Below, one piece after another: positions 18,063 to 27,346 of a stretch of DNA of 64,000 nucleotides (the stretch's first letter is position 1; each line of letters begins with the position of its first letter). The DNA is from Methylomonas rosea. Its GTDB lineage: Bacteria > Pseudomonadota > Gammaproteobacteria > Methylococcales > Methylomonadaceae. The translations under genes and the position numbers were made by a program. The notes beneath the pieces were generated by a model. That model had not been told where the DNA came from. It did no database searches and saw nothing but the letters and a program-made list of their open reading frames with translations. The DNA lies in the NCBI RefSeq assembly GCF_024505055.1, contig NZ_JANIBL010000007.1, forward strand, positions 1-64,000, read 5' to 3'.

Positions 18063-19484
18063 TTATTCTTTAATATCCAGCTCCTTGATTTTGCGGGTCA
18101 AGGTGTTGCGGCCATAGCCCAACAACAGTGCCGCTTCGTGTTTGCGGCCGTGGGTATGATTCAAGGCCGCCTCGATTAACAGGGTTTCCAAGGTAGGGAT
18201 GGCCTGTTTGGCGATGTCCACTTTGCCGGTCGTTAATTGTTGCTTGACCCAGTTTTTAAATTGGCTTTCCCAATCTCCCGGTGTCGTTTCGCCGGATCCG
18301 GAATCGCCGCTGTTGTGGGTTAGTTCCGGTGGTAAGTCTTCCAGATGAATTTCCCGGCCGGAGGCCATCACCGTCAGCCAGCGGCAAATATTCTCCAATT
18401 GCCGCACGTTGCCCGGCCACTTCAAGCCGCTTAAAAATGCCTCGGTTTCCGGTTTTAACAGTTTGATCTCGGTATTCAGTTCCTTTGCGCTTTGATACAG
18501 ATAATGCCGCATCAACAAACCTATGTCCTGGCGGCGTTCGCGCAAGGGAGGGATATGAATCCGGATCACGTTCAGACGGTGAAACAAATCTTCCCGAAAC
18601 CGGCCTTGCGCCACCAGCGCTTCCAAATCCTGATGGGTGGCGGCGATGATGCGCACGTTTACTCTTACCGAGGTGTGTGCACCCACCGGATAAAACTCGT
18701 TGTCTGCCAGTACCCGTAGCAAGCGGGTTTGCAGTTCCGCCGGCATATCGCCGATTTCATCTAAAAACAGCGTGCCGTTGTTGGCTTGCTCAAACCGGCC
18801 GATGCGTCTGGCTTGCGCGCCGGTAAACGCACCTTTTTCATGGCCGAACAGTTCCGATTCCATCAAGTCCTTGGGGATGGCCGCCATGTTCAGGGCTATG
18901 AACGGCTGGTCCGCTCGCGGACTGTGGCGATGCAGAGCTTTGGCGACCAGTTCCTTGCCGGTGCCCGATTCGCCGTTAATCAGTACGGTGATGTGCGAGC
19001 GCGCCAGCCGGCCTATTGCCCGAAACACTTCCTGCATGGCCGGCGCTTCGCCGATGATTTCCGGGGTTTCCTCCACAGTCGGCGGGGCTTGTACAATGTC
19101 GCTTTGCCGTTGTTTGCTGTGCGCGCAGGCGCGTTGCACGGTTTCGACCACTTCGGTGACGTCGAAGGGTTTGGGCAGATATTCGAACGCCCCGCCGTGA
19201 AACGCCGACACCGCGCTTTCCAGGTCGGAATGTGCGGTCATTACGATCACCGGTAAATCCGGATAACTGTTTTGAATGTTGCGTAACAACTCGAAGCCGT
19301 CCATGCCCGGCATCCGAATATCGGTGATCAGCACTTGCGGTAGCCCGCCGGGCAGCGATTTCAGCAATTCGTTGGCGCTGGCGAAGCTTTGCGTATGCAC
19401 GCCGGCTTTTTGCAAGGCTTTTTCAAGTACCCAGCGGATGGATTTGTCATCATCGACAATCCAGACCTTGTCAGGTATTTGCAT
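18063..19484 (-). CDS. glnG: NtrC (NRI), nitrogen response regulator
   Basis: A 473-residue sigma-54-dependent activator controlling nitrogen assimilation. The receiver domain has DDD at residues 11-13 and the phospho-acceptor Asp55 in LITDIRMPG. The central AAA+ domain has Walker A GESGTGKELVAKAL and the sigma-54-contact loop GAFTGA. The C-terminal Fis-type helix-turn-helix reads AALLLGYGRNTLTRKIKEL. Length and order are canonical. GGAG lies seven bases before the ATG, which overlaps the end of ntrB by 14 bases. A clear terminator follows. Confidence 0.97.
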   Translation of the reverse strand: MQIPDKVWIVDDDKSIRWVLEKALQKAGVHTQSFASANELLKSLPGGLPQVLITDIRMPGMDGFELLRNIQNSYPDLPVIVMTAHSDLESAVSAFHGGAFEYLPKPFDVTEVVETVQRACAHSKQRQSDIVQAPPTVEETPEIIGEAPAMQEVFRAIGRLARSHITVLINGESGTGKELVAKALHRHSPRADQPFIALNMAAIPKDLMESELFGHEKGAFTGAQARRIGRFEQANNGTLFLDEIGDMPAELQTRLLRVLADNEFYPVGAHTSVRVNVRIIAATHQDLEALVAQGRFREDLFHRLNVIRIHIPPLRERRQDIGLLMRHYLYQSAKELNTEIKLLKPETEAFLSGLKWPGNVRQLENICRWLTVMASGREIHLEDLPPELTHNSGDSGSGETTPGDWESQFKNWVKQQLTTGKVDIAKQAIPTLETLLIEAALNHTHGRKHEAALLLGYGRNTLTRKIKELDIKE

Positions 19485-20526
19485 GATTCGTCTCCAAAGG
19501 TAGGTAGATGGAAAATACGGTATTGCCCGGCTCGCTCTCGCATTCGATCAGACCATTGTGTTGGTTGATCAAAGATTGAGCAATCGACAGGCCAAGTCCG
19601 GTGCCCTCGGCGCGGCCGGTGATCATCGGATAGAAAATCTGTCCCATCAGCTCGGGTTTTATGCCGGGACCGTTATCGATAATGTCGATTTTGACGGTCA
19701 GCTTGTAGCGTTTGCGACCTATGGTCATATGCCGTTGCACACGGGTTTTCATGGTAATCACACCGTGATTCTGCACGGCTTGCACGGCATTACGGACGAT
19801 ATTCAGAATGGCTTGGATCAGCTGATTTTTGTCGGCGAAAATCTCCGGGATGCTAGGGTCGTAATTGGTATACAGCATAATGCCGTGGGCGGCTTCCACC
19901 GTGACCAGATGCCGGACGCGTTCCAGTACTTCGTGTATATTCAATTGGCTTTTATGCGCGGGTTTGTTGGGGCCGAGCATTTTGTCCATCAGATCCTGCA
20001 AACGGTCGGATTCGGCGATAATGATTTGCGTATATTCCTTTAATTCAGGATCCTGCAATTCCAGGTCCAGCAATTGCGCCGCGCCGCGCAGACCGCCTAG
20101 CGGATTCTTGATTTCATGCGCCAAGCCACGCACCAGCATGCGGCTGGTGTTTTGCTGGGCCAGCAATTGTTCTTCCTTGGTAATGCGTAAATGCCGGTCT
20201 ACCTGTTGCAGTTCGATCAGGATTTCGCTTAATTTTCCATCCTCCAGCAACGGCGTGGCGCTGAGGTTAACCGTAATCGATTGGCTAAGCCGTTCTAGGA
20301 TTAATTCTCTATCGACCAGCGGCTCCAGCAAATACAAGCGCGGTAACAAATCGTTAAATAGGGTGTTATGCGCGGTTTTGAAAAGTTTGTGCGCCGTTTG
20401 GCCGAGCAAGTGTTTAGCGCTGTCGGCAAGCAGCATCTCGCCGGCGGGGTTGATATAGGTCAGACGCAAGTCCTTGTCGAACAGCAGGATTGCTTCGTTT
20501 AAATGATCCAGTATCTTTTTGTGCAC
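19471..20526 (-). CDS. glnL: NtrB (NRII), nitrogen sensor kinase
   Basis: A 351-residue soluble histidine kinase and phosphatase partner of NtrC. An N-terminal PAS domain (EAILLFDKDLRLTYINPAGE) precedes the H-box GLAHEIKNPLGGLRGA with phospho-acceptor His137. The N box (IVRNAVQAV), DNGPGI and GTGLGLSIAQSLI ATP-binding motifs follow. In the known system its activity is set by PII protein GlnB. GTG 20526 is the apparent start (MHKKILDHLNEAIL). glnA, often upstream, is not in the adjacent 560-base gap, so regulation must come from this gap or elsewhere. Confidence 0.96.
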   Translation of the reverse strand: MHKKILDHLNEAILLFDKDLRLTYINPAGEMLLADSAKHLLGQTAHKLFKTAHNTLFNDLLPRLYLLEPLVDRELILERLSQSITVNLSATPLLEDGKLSEILIELQQVDRHLRITKEEQLLAQQNTSRMLVRGLAHEIKNPLGGLRGAAQLLDLELQDPELKEYTQIIIAESDRLQDLMDKMLGPNKPAHKSQLNIHEVLERVRHLVTVEAAHGIMLYTNYDPSIPEIFADKNQLIQAILNIVRNAVQAVQNHGVITMKTRVQRHMTIGRKRYKLTVKIDIIDNGPGIKPELMGQIFYPMITGRAEGTGLGLSIAQSLINQHNGLIECESEPGNTVFSIYLPLETNHANT

Positions 20527-21086
20527 GGGTTAATTTAAGTTTTAAGGGTTATAGTGAATAAGCAATTTGTACGCCAAGCCTGAGATTGCCTTATTGCCCC
20601 ATTTGCCTGGTAAAAAACAGTTTCATTGACCTATTATGGTGCGTTCGCCCGAATTGATGTCTCGTATTGGTGCGTTGGTGGGCTCGAAGCGGGTTTTTTA
20701 TCGCTATCCTGGCTTTAAGCCTCATTCGTTCCCGTAAGATCGATAGCGATTATGGCCGCAAAGGAGTTTGGAAATCCCTTCGGTAAACACGGATACTCTG
20801 CTACGCGCTAAATGTGCGCACAATGTTGGTGCAAGTTGGTTTGCTGTGAAGCAGGGCAACGTTTTGCTGTGATAGTGATTCAGTCGGACCCATTTTGCTA
20901 TTCGCCCGCCCATCAATTAGGCTAATAAACTGGCTGGCGGTCTTGGACCGTGAGCTTTTTTACCGGGTATTTCCCTATCGATGACAAACTTTGATCTGAT
21001 TTGGTGCGCTTGGCTGGATGGGTAACCAGACTGGTGCGTCAGTCGAGCAGCATATCCGCTAATGCGGTGCATTTGTCGATTGGCGG
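20527..21086. promoter_or_regulatory. Gap upstream of ntrBC with recurrent TGGTGC motifs
   Basis: A 560-base region without a supported gene. The hexamer TGGTGC occurs five times in the same orientation, at 20637, 20668, 20827, 21002 and 21032, with a near copy CGGTGC at 21064. The third belongs to GCACAATGTTGGTGC (20818-20832), which resembles the enterobacterial NtrC site GCACY-N5-RGTGC with one mismatch. It may therefore hold NtrC operators for ntrBC autoregulation. I found no sigma-54 GG-N10-GC promoter in register. Confidence 0.4.
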
Positions 21087-21863
21087 TTAGTAAGCGTAAT
21101 CGACGATCAACGGCGCATGGTCGCTAAAGCGTTGCTCTTTAAAAATGCTGGTGGCACACGCCGTGCCAGCAATGCCGGGTGTGGCGACTTGATAATCGAT
21201 GCGCCAACCGACATTCTTGGCCCAAGCCTGACCGCGGTTACTCCACCAGGTGTAGCAGGCGTCCGTCGCATCTGGGTGTAGGCTGCGATAGACGTCCACC
21301 CAGCCTAACTCATCGTATACCTGCGTCATCCAGGCTCGTTCCGCCGGTAAAAAACCGGAGTTTTTCTGGTTGCCGCGCCAGTTTTTCAAATCGGCTGCCT
21401 GATGGGCGATATTCCAGTCGCCGCAAATCACCACTTCCCGGCCGCTGGCTTTCAGTTCAGCAAGATGCGGATAGAAGCGTTCCATCACGCTGTATTTGAC
21501 GGTTTGTCGCTCCTCGCTGCTGGAGCCGGAGGGCAGATACAAGGAAATTACCGATAGATTACCGACTTGCACTTCCAGGTAGCGGCCCTCGCTATCGATG
21601 TCGGCATGCCCCAAACCTTCAATTACTTTATCGGCCGGCTGTCTGCTGTAGACGCCTACGCCACTGTAGCCCTTCTTTTCGGCATAATGAAAATAGCCGT
21701 GCAGGCCTTTCGGTGTCAACATCTCGGCTGTCATATCGCCGGCTTGGGCTTTAAGTTCTTGTAGGCAGACGAAGTCTGGATTTTGGGTGTCTAACCAGTC
21801 GTAAAAACCTTTTCTGGTTGCAGAACGAATGCCGTTTAGATTGGCGGAGATGATACGGAGCAT
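21087..21863 (-). CDS. xthA: Exodeoxyribonuclease III
   Basis: A 258-residue exonuclease III / AP endonuclease of base-excision repair. Recognised motifs are LRIISANLNGIRSATRKGF, LQELKA (metal-binding Glu), YSGVGVYSR, VICGDWNIAH (Asp and Asn of the active site) and the terminal SDHAPLIVDY (catalytic Asp-His). ATG 21863 begins the conserved domain. A start at 21917 would add 18 residues (MNIVAPAQAGTQKSQPLS) that are only the translation of an interspersed repeat. It is probably monocistronic. Confidence 0.95.
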   Translation of the reverse strand: MLRIISANLNGIRSATRKGFYDWLDTQNPDFVCLQELKAQAGDMTAEMLTPKGLHGYFHYAEKKGYSGVGVYSRQPADKVIEGLGHADIDSEGRYLEVQVGNLSVISLYLPSGSSSEERQTVKYSVMERFYPHLAELKASGREVVICGDWNIAHQAADLKNWRGNQKNSGFLPAERAWMTQVYDELGWVDVYRSLHPDATDACYTWWSNRGQAWAKNVGWRIDYQVATPGIAGTACATSIFKEQRFSDHAPLIVDYAY

Positions 21864-21883
21864 GGATAGTGGTTGGGATTTTT

Positions 21884-21936
21884 GGGTTCCCGCCTGCGCG
21901 GGAGCGACAATATTCAAGGGCCAGGTTAATAATTAC
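21884..21936. repeat. Interspersed palindromic repeat upstream of xthA
   Basis: Contains CCCGCCTGCGCGGGAGCGAC followed by GGGCCAGGTTAATAATTA. The same two blocks, nearly identical, form the right half of the 118-bp element inside putA (25941-26058), so this is a partial copy of that repeat family. It sits just before xthA and would alter that protein's N-terminus if the upstream start were used. Confidence 0.65.
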
Positions 21937-22028
21937 GTCACAGTTTAACAGTTGCAAACGCCATCGCCCCAACCGCGCTTACGGTCGCTTGACCGAGATT
22001 CCGCGCGCGTCTGCCTGTGAAAAGGCTT

Positions 22029-23066
22029 TTAGCCTTTACTTAACAATTGCCGGGCCCGGCTATCCGCACCGGAAGGCAGCTGGTTCGGACCGGATTTAAT
22101 CCAGGCCACGATGTCTTGCCAGGCGGTGGGGGCTTGTAGATCGCGGAGCAGCATGTGATAACCGTTTTGGTAAATGGCCACGGTTTTTTCAGCTGTATTG
22201 GTGGTCAGCATTTGCTGCAAGAAAGCATAAGTCGGCTCCTTGGGGATGACTTCGTCTTTCTCGCCATAGAGCATCAGCGTATGCGCCCGCAGCGAGCCGG
22301 CGCTGTCGAACGCAGTGTCCATCAGGTTAGTTAAGCCGTATACCGTTTCCACGCGGGTGGCTTTAATCACCATTGGATCGCGGCCCATCGCCCGCAGCAT
22401 ATCGATATTATCCGAAGGCAGAATCTCCAGCCCGCTGCCGGTCAAGGTCAGCCAGGGCATGCTGTGCGCCAGTGTCCATAACAAGCTTGTTTGATACCAT
22501 GGCATGGTCGATCTGGCCCATAGCGCCGGTGCGGCGAGGATGATGCCGGCCACATCCGGCATATCTTCCTGCTGCATAGCCGTAATCACAATCGCACCGC
22601 CCATGCTTTCGCCCAGCAGGTAAATGGGTCTGTTCGGGTAGCGCTGTTTCAGCAGCCGGGTTAACTGCTTTAAATCCTGCGCATAAGCCTCGCTGCCCGC
22701 CCACAAACCGCGCTGCGGGGCTGCGCCGAAACCGCGTTGGTCGTAAGCAAAACAGGCGATGCCGAGTTTACTGAAATAATTGCCCGGCGCATCGAAAAAG
22801 TGGCTGTAATCGTTAAAACCATGCAGCGCGATGATCACTGCATTGGGTTCGGCATCCGGTAGCCAGCGGCGCAGCGGTAGACTAGCACCGTCTTCGGTTA
22901 GAAAAGAATTGTCGCCCAGCTGTGCGGTGTTGGTTTTGGCGCCGGGCGGATAACTCATCGGCATACAGCCGCTCAACGAGAGCAACAATAATACGCCGGC
23001 CAACGGCGGCATGCGTTTTCGATACGGTTTGCGAGCGTTCACTATTTTCAAAACAAGATTGTTCAT
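22029..23066 (-). CDS. Alpha/beta-hydrolase lipoprotein (monoacylglycerol lipase-like)
   Basis: A 345-residue serine hydrolase anchored in the envelope. The signal peptide ends in the lipobox SLSGC. The hydrolase fold shows oxyanion motif ALHGFNDYSH, nucleophile elbow LGESMGGA, an acid region in MLYGEKDEVI and a late His in NGYHMLLRD. This arrangement matches the lysophospholipase/monoacylglycerol lipase family, whose substrates are mono- and lysolipids. The ATG at 23066 is used; GTG 23075 is possible. Both neighbours are divergent in role and the gene appears monocistronic. Confidence 0.85.
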   Translation of the reverse strand: MNNLVLKIVNARKPYRKRMPPLAGVLLLLSLSGCMPMSYPPGAKTNTAQLGDNSFLTEDGASLPLRRWLPDAEPNAVIIALHGFNDYSHFFDAPGNYFSKLGIACFAYDQRGFGAAPQRGLWAGSEAYAQDLKQLTRLLKQRYPNRPIYLLGESMGGAIVITAMQQEDMPDVAGIILAAPALWARSTMPWYQTSLLWTLAHSMPWLTLTGSGLEILPSDNIDMLRAMGRDPMVIKATRVETVYGLTNLMDTAFDSAGSLRAHTLMLYGEKDEVIPKEPTYAFLQQMLTTNTAEKTVAIYQNGYHMLLRDLQAPTAWQDIVAWIKSGPNQLPSGADSRARQLLSKG

Positions 23067-23215
23067 CGCTAACACATTATTTCAGTATTGAATTTCCCAA
23101 AATATCCCCGCGTAAGATGCGCAAAGCGGGGGATTGTTCCAGTCAAACTTATCTTAGCTGACGCGGGCGAATGGCTTTATGACAATTCAGGAATGGCTGG
23201 TTTCCTATTATCGAA

Positions 23216-24010
23216 CTATTCATCGTCCCATAATATAGGGAAGGCTTTGCGTACCCGTTCGATGGCCTCCCGATCGACGTTTTTACCGCGCAAGGTCAGC
23301 ACCAAAGCATAAATATCCTGGGTGCTGACTTTAAAGGTGCGTTTGGGATCGGTTTTAACGGAACTGGATAGGCGCTTAATGGTGGTGTGGAAGGGCAGGG
23401 GTTTGGCGACTGCTTGCGCGGGACGCGACAGTTCGCTTTCGATAATCTCTTTTTCGTTGCCGGGCGGTGCGTTTAAGGCTTTACGCAAGATGTCGCGCGC
23501 CCTGGCCCAGGACAACTCGCCGCCCGCCAGTTTTTCACGCATCGCTTCCGTGGTCAGCGGCGCGTAGCGAACGATGTCGTCGATCCAGCTGACGCTTTTG
23601 TCGAAGAATTCGGCGATGCGTTCCCTGGACCAGTTGGCATTGTTCAAGTAAATCACGGTCTGGAAATAATCGGTGATGCGGGTATCGACGCGATCGGAAT
23701 TCAGCTTCAGATTCAGCGCCTTTATTTCGTCCGGATCGCCGGTGACGATTCTGACGTCCACTCTATCGAAATAGCCGGGATTGGCGCGGCGAATGCCTTG
23801 AATGGCCTCCATGCGATGAAAGCCGCCGACCAGATAATATTCGCGGTTGTTGCGCTCCCAAACCACCAGCGGTTCGAACAAGCCATTGACCACGATGTCT
23901 TTTTCCAGGTGTGCGACCTTGGCGCGGTCCAGCTCTCTATGGTTGGTGAGCGTGTGATGAAATTCGATTTGGTCGATGGGTAGATATTCGTAACGTTTGG
24001 TTGCGAGCAT
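23216..24010 (-). CDS. Orphan ParB-like N-terminal domain protein
   Basis: A 264-residue protein with an N-terminal ParB/sulfiredoxin fold: YLPIDQIEFHHTLTNHRELD, then VNGLFEPLVVWERNNREYYLVGGFHRMEAI, equivalent to ParB boxes I and II (G-F-H-R where ParB has GERR). A central helix-turn-helix-like stretch (RIAEFFDKSVSWIDDIVRYA) follows. No parA is adjacent and the gene is far from any origin landmark, so chromosome segregation is unlikely; it may be a DNA-binding regulator or a CTP-dependent nuclease-like protein. The C-terminal 80 residues match nothing I know. Confidence 0.75.
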   Translation of the reverse strand: MLATKRYEYLPIDQIEFHHTLTNHRELDRAKVAHLEKDIVVNGLFEPLVVWERNNREYYLVGGFHRMEAIQGIRRANPGYFDRVDVRIVTGDPDEIKALNLKLNSDRVDTRITDYFQTVIYLNNANWSRERIAEFFDKSVSWIDDIVRYAPLTTEAMREKLAGGELSWARARDILRKALNAPPGNEKEIIESELSRPAQAVAKPLPFHTTIKRLSSSVKTDPKRTFKVSTQDIYALVLTLRGKNVDREAIERVRKAFPILWDDE

Positions 24011-24148
24011 ACTGGGTTCTCTGGGTGGTAGGAAACTGGGAGGCGGGATAATCGGCGTTCTCGCCGATCTGGGAAAAATAGTAACGCCGGCTAGTCGATA
24101 ATTTCAATGAATTTCTAACCATTGGGGGTGATGCGTTAAGCCTACAAT

Positions 24149-27100
24149 TTATTTTCGCAACAACCAAGGATTGCCGCCGATGGCGGTCAGATTGGTGGTC
24201 AGGGTTTGTTCGTTGGCAAAGCGTTGCAAGTAGTTGGGGCCGCCGGCTTTCGGGCCGGTGCCGGATAAACCCATGCCTCCAAAAGGTTGCACGCCGACCA
24301 CCGCGCCTATCATGTTGCGGTTGATGTAGATGTTGCCGACGCGGGCGTGTTGCCGGATATAGCGCATATTGGCGTCGATGCGGCTGTGTATGCCTAGCGT
24401 CAGGCCGTAGCCAGTGGTGTTGATTGCCTCGACTACTTTTGCCAACTCATTGGCTTGGTAGCGGACAATATGCAGGATGGGTCCGAACACTTCGTGCTCC
24501 AGCAATGATAGGGCAGGGATTTCCGCCAATGTCGGCGGAAAAAAGCAGCCGTTTGCCAGGCCGTCTGGCAAGGGCAATTGATACAGCAATTTGGCTTCGC
24601 GCTTAAGTATCTCGACATGCCGGTGCAAAGCATTTAACGCGCGTCGATCAATGATAGGGCCTATATCGGTAGCCATATCCAGCGGCGAACCAAGCCGCAG
24701 CAAGCGCATTGCGCCGATCAAGCGGGCGATGATGCTATCCGCTGTTTCTACCGGTAAGAATAACACCCGCAAGGCCGAGCAACGTTGGCCGGCGCTATTA
24801 AACGCCGAGTGCAAGGCGTCCGCGACCAGTTGTTCCTGGTGCGCGGAGCTATCGGCGATCATCACATTTTGGCCGCCGGTTTCGGCAATCAAGCTGGCGA
24901 TGGCAGCGTTGCGATTGGCCAGTTGCCGGTTGATAAGCTGCGCGGTGGCGCTGGAACCGGTGAATGCCACGCCGGCGACGCGTTTGTCGCTCAACAGCTG
25001 CCGGCCAATCTCCGCGCCGTCTCCCGGCAAAAACTGCAATACCTGTTCCGGGACGCCGGCGCGATGCAATAGGCGCAGGCAAGCCATGGCGGTTAAAGAA
25101 GTCTGCAAGGCCGGTTTGGCGATCACGGTATTGCCGGCCACCAATGCTGCGGCGATTTGGCCGATGAAAATCGCCATCGGAAAATTCCAAGGGCTGATAC
25201 AGACAAATACGCCGCGCCCCAACTGATACAACAGATTCTCTTCCCCGGTGGGGCCGGGCAAGCGCCGTGGCCTTGCGAACTGCTCGACCGCGCAGGCCGC
25301 GTAATAGCGGCACAGATCGACCGCTTCCCGCACTTCCGCCAGTGCGTCGCGCAGGGTTCGGCCGCCTTCGCGGCTGCACAAAGCCAGCAATTCCGTACGC
25401 TGCTGCTCCAATAAGTCTGCTGCTTTATTGAGATAGCCGGCGCGGATTTCCACCGGGCATAAGCGCCAGTCCTCGAAGGCATTGGATGCGTGGCGCAGGG
25501 CTTGTTCTATATCGCTTGGGGAACTGCATACCAGTTCGCCGGCCAGGTGCTGTTGGTCGTGCGGACTATAAATCGGCTGCCGCTCGCCCGGCATTTGTTG
25601 GCCGGCGACTATGGGTGCGGCCTGCCAAGTGCGCTCTGCCATTGCCGCCAAATCCTCTTGCAACTGTTGTAACACTGCCGGATCGCTTAAATTCAGTCCC
25701 CGCGCATTTTTCCGCTGCTTACCGAACAAGTCGCCGGGAGCCGCCAGCGGTTTAGATTCGACGTTGTTTAACTGGATCAACGGATCGGCGGATAGCGTGG
25801 CGGCGCTAATCGCCGGATTTTCAATTTGATTGATGAACGAGGTATTTGCGCCGTTTTCCAGTAAGCGCCGGACCAGATAAGGCAACAAATCCCGGTAGCT
25901 GCCCACCGGTGCGTAAATCCGGCAGTGAGTCTGTTTTTGCTTATTAACCCGGCCCTTAAACTCCCTGGACTCGTCATTCCCGTGAAGGCGGGAATCTAGG
26001 ATAGCCGCTGGGCTCCCGCCTGCGCGGGAGCGACGATATTTAGGGGCCGGGTTAATAATAAGCAACTCATCGTACAAAGCACTGCCCATACCATGCAGGC
26101 GCTGAAATTCAAAACCGGGATGGCCTTTGCCAAATTCGCAAATCGCCGCCACGCTATGGGCGTTATGCGTGGCAAATTGCGGATAAAAAGCCTCCGGGCG
26201 GGATAGAATCAGCCGGGCGCAGGCCAGATAAGACAAGTCGGTGGCGGCTTTGCGGGTAAACACCGGATAGTCGTCCCAGCCGTTTTCCTGCGCGCGCTTG
26301 ATTTCGCTATCCCAGTACGCGCCTTTCACCAAGCGGATCGGAATGCTGCGCTGCTGGGTTTCGGCCAAGGCCGCCAACCAATCGATCACCGCCAGCGCCC
26401 GTTTTTGATAAGCCTGCACCGCCAAACCAAGACCCGGCCAACCGGTCAGCGCAGTATCGTTATACACCGCCGCAAAAATATCCAAGGACATGTCCAGCCG
26501 TTCGGCTTCTTCCGCATCCACGGTCACGGAAATATTTGCGGCGCGGGCCTGCTTGGCTAAGGCCAATAGCTTGCTGCTGATTGCAGGTACCGCATAGCGA
26601 TACTGCAAGGGTTCGTAACGCGGATAAAGTGCCGAGAGTTTGATGGAAATGCCGGGGTTGGCAAATAAATCCGCGTTAGCAGATTCGGCCAGCGTTACGA
26701 TGGCATGGCGATAAGCCGCGAAATAGCGTTCCGCATCGTCTTCTGTCAACGCTGCTTCGCCGAGCATGTCGAAGGAATAACGGTAGGCCGGATTGCGACC
26801 GGCTTGTTCGACAGCCGTTGTTATATCTTCGGCGATGACAAAATGTTCGGCCATTTGCTGCATGGCCTGCTTGATCGCCGTGCGGATCAGCGGCTCGCCC
26901 AGCCGACTTAACAAGCCGGCGAAAACCCGCTGCCGAATCAGTGCTTCCATTTTGCCGCTCATCCACAAACCGCCGCTAGCCAGATTGACCGCCACCGACT
27001 CGCTGTGCAGCCAGTGGCTAGACCAATCGGCGTCGGCGAGTTTATCGTGCAAGAACAGGTTTTGCGTATCGCTATCCGGTATCCGTAGCAGAGCTTCGGC

Positions 27101-27346
27101 GATGCTCATCAACACGATGCCTTCATCGCTATTCAGGCTGTATTCATGCAAAAAGGCGTCGAAAATGCCGGGTTGTTTATGCTCGGCGCGCACCGCTGCT
27201 ATCAGGGCCTGCGAACATGCGCCGATTGCCTGGCTATCGTAATCTCCCAACGTAGCTATCAGGCCGTAGATTGCTTGCGGCTCTGCTTGGGTAAATGCTT
27301 GATTGATGCGCTGGCGCAGTTCGGCTAAACGGTTGGCGTGGCTCAT
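24149..27346 (-). CDS. putA: PutA, bifunctional proline dehydrogenase / glutamate-semialdehyde dehydrogenase
   Basis: A 1065-residue enzyme that oxidises proline to glutamate through P5C. The proline dehydrogenase barrel shows KLSALYPRYEPLQ, RLVKGAYWDSEIKRAQ and YLVRRLLENGANTSFINQ. The aldehyde dehydrogenase half shows SPWNFPMAIFIGQIAAALV, catalytic Glu in AETGGQN and nucleophile Cys in NSAGQRCSALRVLF. There is no RHH DNA-binding domain, so this short type is enzymatic only. ATG 27346 is chosen because AAAAGGTGAT lies just upstream. Oddity: about 39 extra residues (about 430-468) between LYDELL and CRIYAPVG are encoded by an interspersed repeat inserted in frame. Confidence 0.94.
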   Translation of the reverse strand: MSHANRLAELRQRINQAFTQAEPQAIYGLIATLGDYDSQAIGACSQALIAAVRAEHKQPGIFDAFLHEYSLNSDEGIVLMSIAEALLRIPDSDTQNLFLHDKLADADWSSHWLHSESVAVNLASGGLWMSGKMEALIRQRVFAGLLSRLGEPLIRTAIKQAMQQMAEHFVIAEDITTAVEQAGRNPAYRYSFDMLGEAALTEDDAERYFAAYRHAIVTLAESANADLFANPGISIKLSALYPRYEPLQYRYAVPAISSKLLALAKQARAANISVTVDAEEAERLDMSLDIFAAVYNDTALTGWPGLGLAVQAYQKRALAVIDWLAALAETQQRSIPIRLVKGAYWDSEIKRAQENGWDDYPVFTRKAATDLSYLACARLILSRPEAFYPQFATHNAHSVAAICEFGKGHPGFEFQRLHGMGSALYDELLIINPAPKYRRSRAGGSPAAILDSRLHGNDESREFKGRVNKQKQTHCRIYAPVGSYRDLLPYLVRRLLENGANTSFINQIENPAISAATLSADPLIQLNNVESKPLAAPGDLFGKQRKNARGLNLSDPAVLQQLQEDLAAMAERTWQAAPIVAGQQMPGERQPIYSPHDQQHLAGELVCSSPSDIEQALRHASNAFEDWRLCPVEIRAGYLNKAADLLEQQRTELLALCSREGGRTLRDALAEVREAVDLCRYYAACAVEQFARPRRLPGPTGEENLLYQLGRGVFVCISPWNFPMAIFIGQIAAALVAGNTVIAKPALQTSLTAMACLRLLHRAGVPEQVLQFLPGDGAEIGRQLLSDKRVAGVAFTGSSATAQLINRQLANRNAAIASLIAETGGQNVMIADSSAHQEQLVADALHSAFNSAGQRCSALRVLFLPVETADSIIARLIGAMRLLRLGSPLDMATDIGPIIDRRALNALHRHVEILKREAKLLYQLPLPDGLANGCFFPPTLAEIPALSLLEHEVFGPILHIVRYQANELAKVVEAINTTGYGLTLGIHSRIDANMRYIRQHARVGNIYINRNMIGAVVGVQPFGGMGLSGTGPKAGGPNYLQRFANEQTLTTNLTAIGGNPWLLRK
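25941..26058. repeat. 118-bp repeat with 15-bp terminal inverted repeats, inserted inside putA
   Basis: The element is bounded by TTATTAACCCGGCCC (25941-25955) and its perfect inverse GGGCCGGGTTAATAA (26044-26058). It contains two further palindromes, ATTCCCGTGAAGGCGGGAAT and CTCCCGCCTGCGCGGGAG. It is read in frame as part of PutA, giving residues such as RRSRAGGSPAAILDSRLHGN. A partial copy lies before xthA (21884-21936). Confidence 0.85.

Noticed and set aside
20818-20852. Sigma-54 promoter near the NtrC-like dyad
   Set aside because: GG and GC pairs are present but spacing is 11 or 13, not the required 10.
20722-20916. 64-codon minus strand frame upstream of ntrBC
   Set aside because: No ribosome site or protein-like pattern; the region is better viewed as regulatory.
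24591-25226. 211-codon + strand frame
   Set aside because: Antisense to the aldehyde dehydrogenase half of putA.
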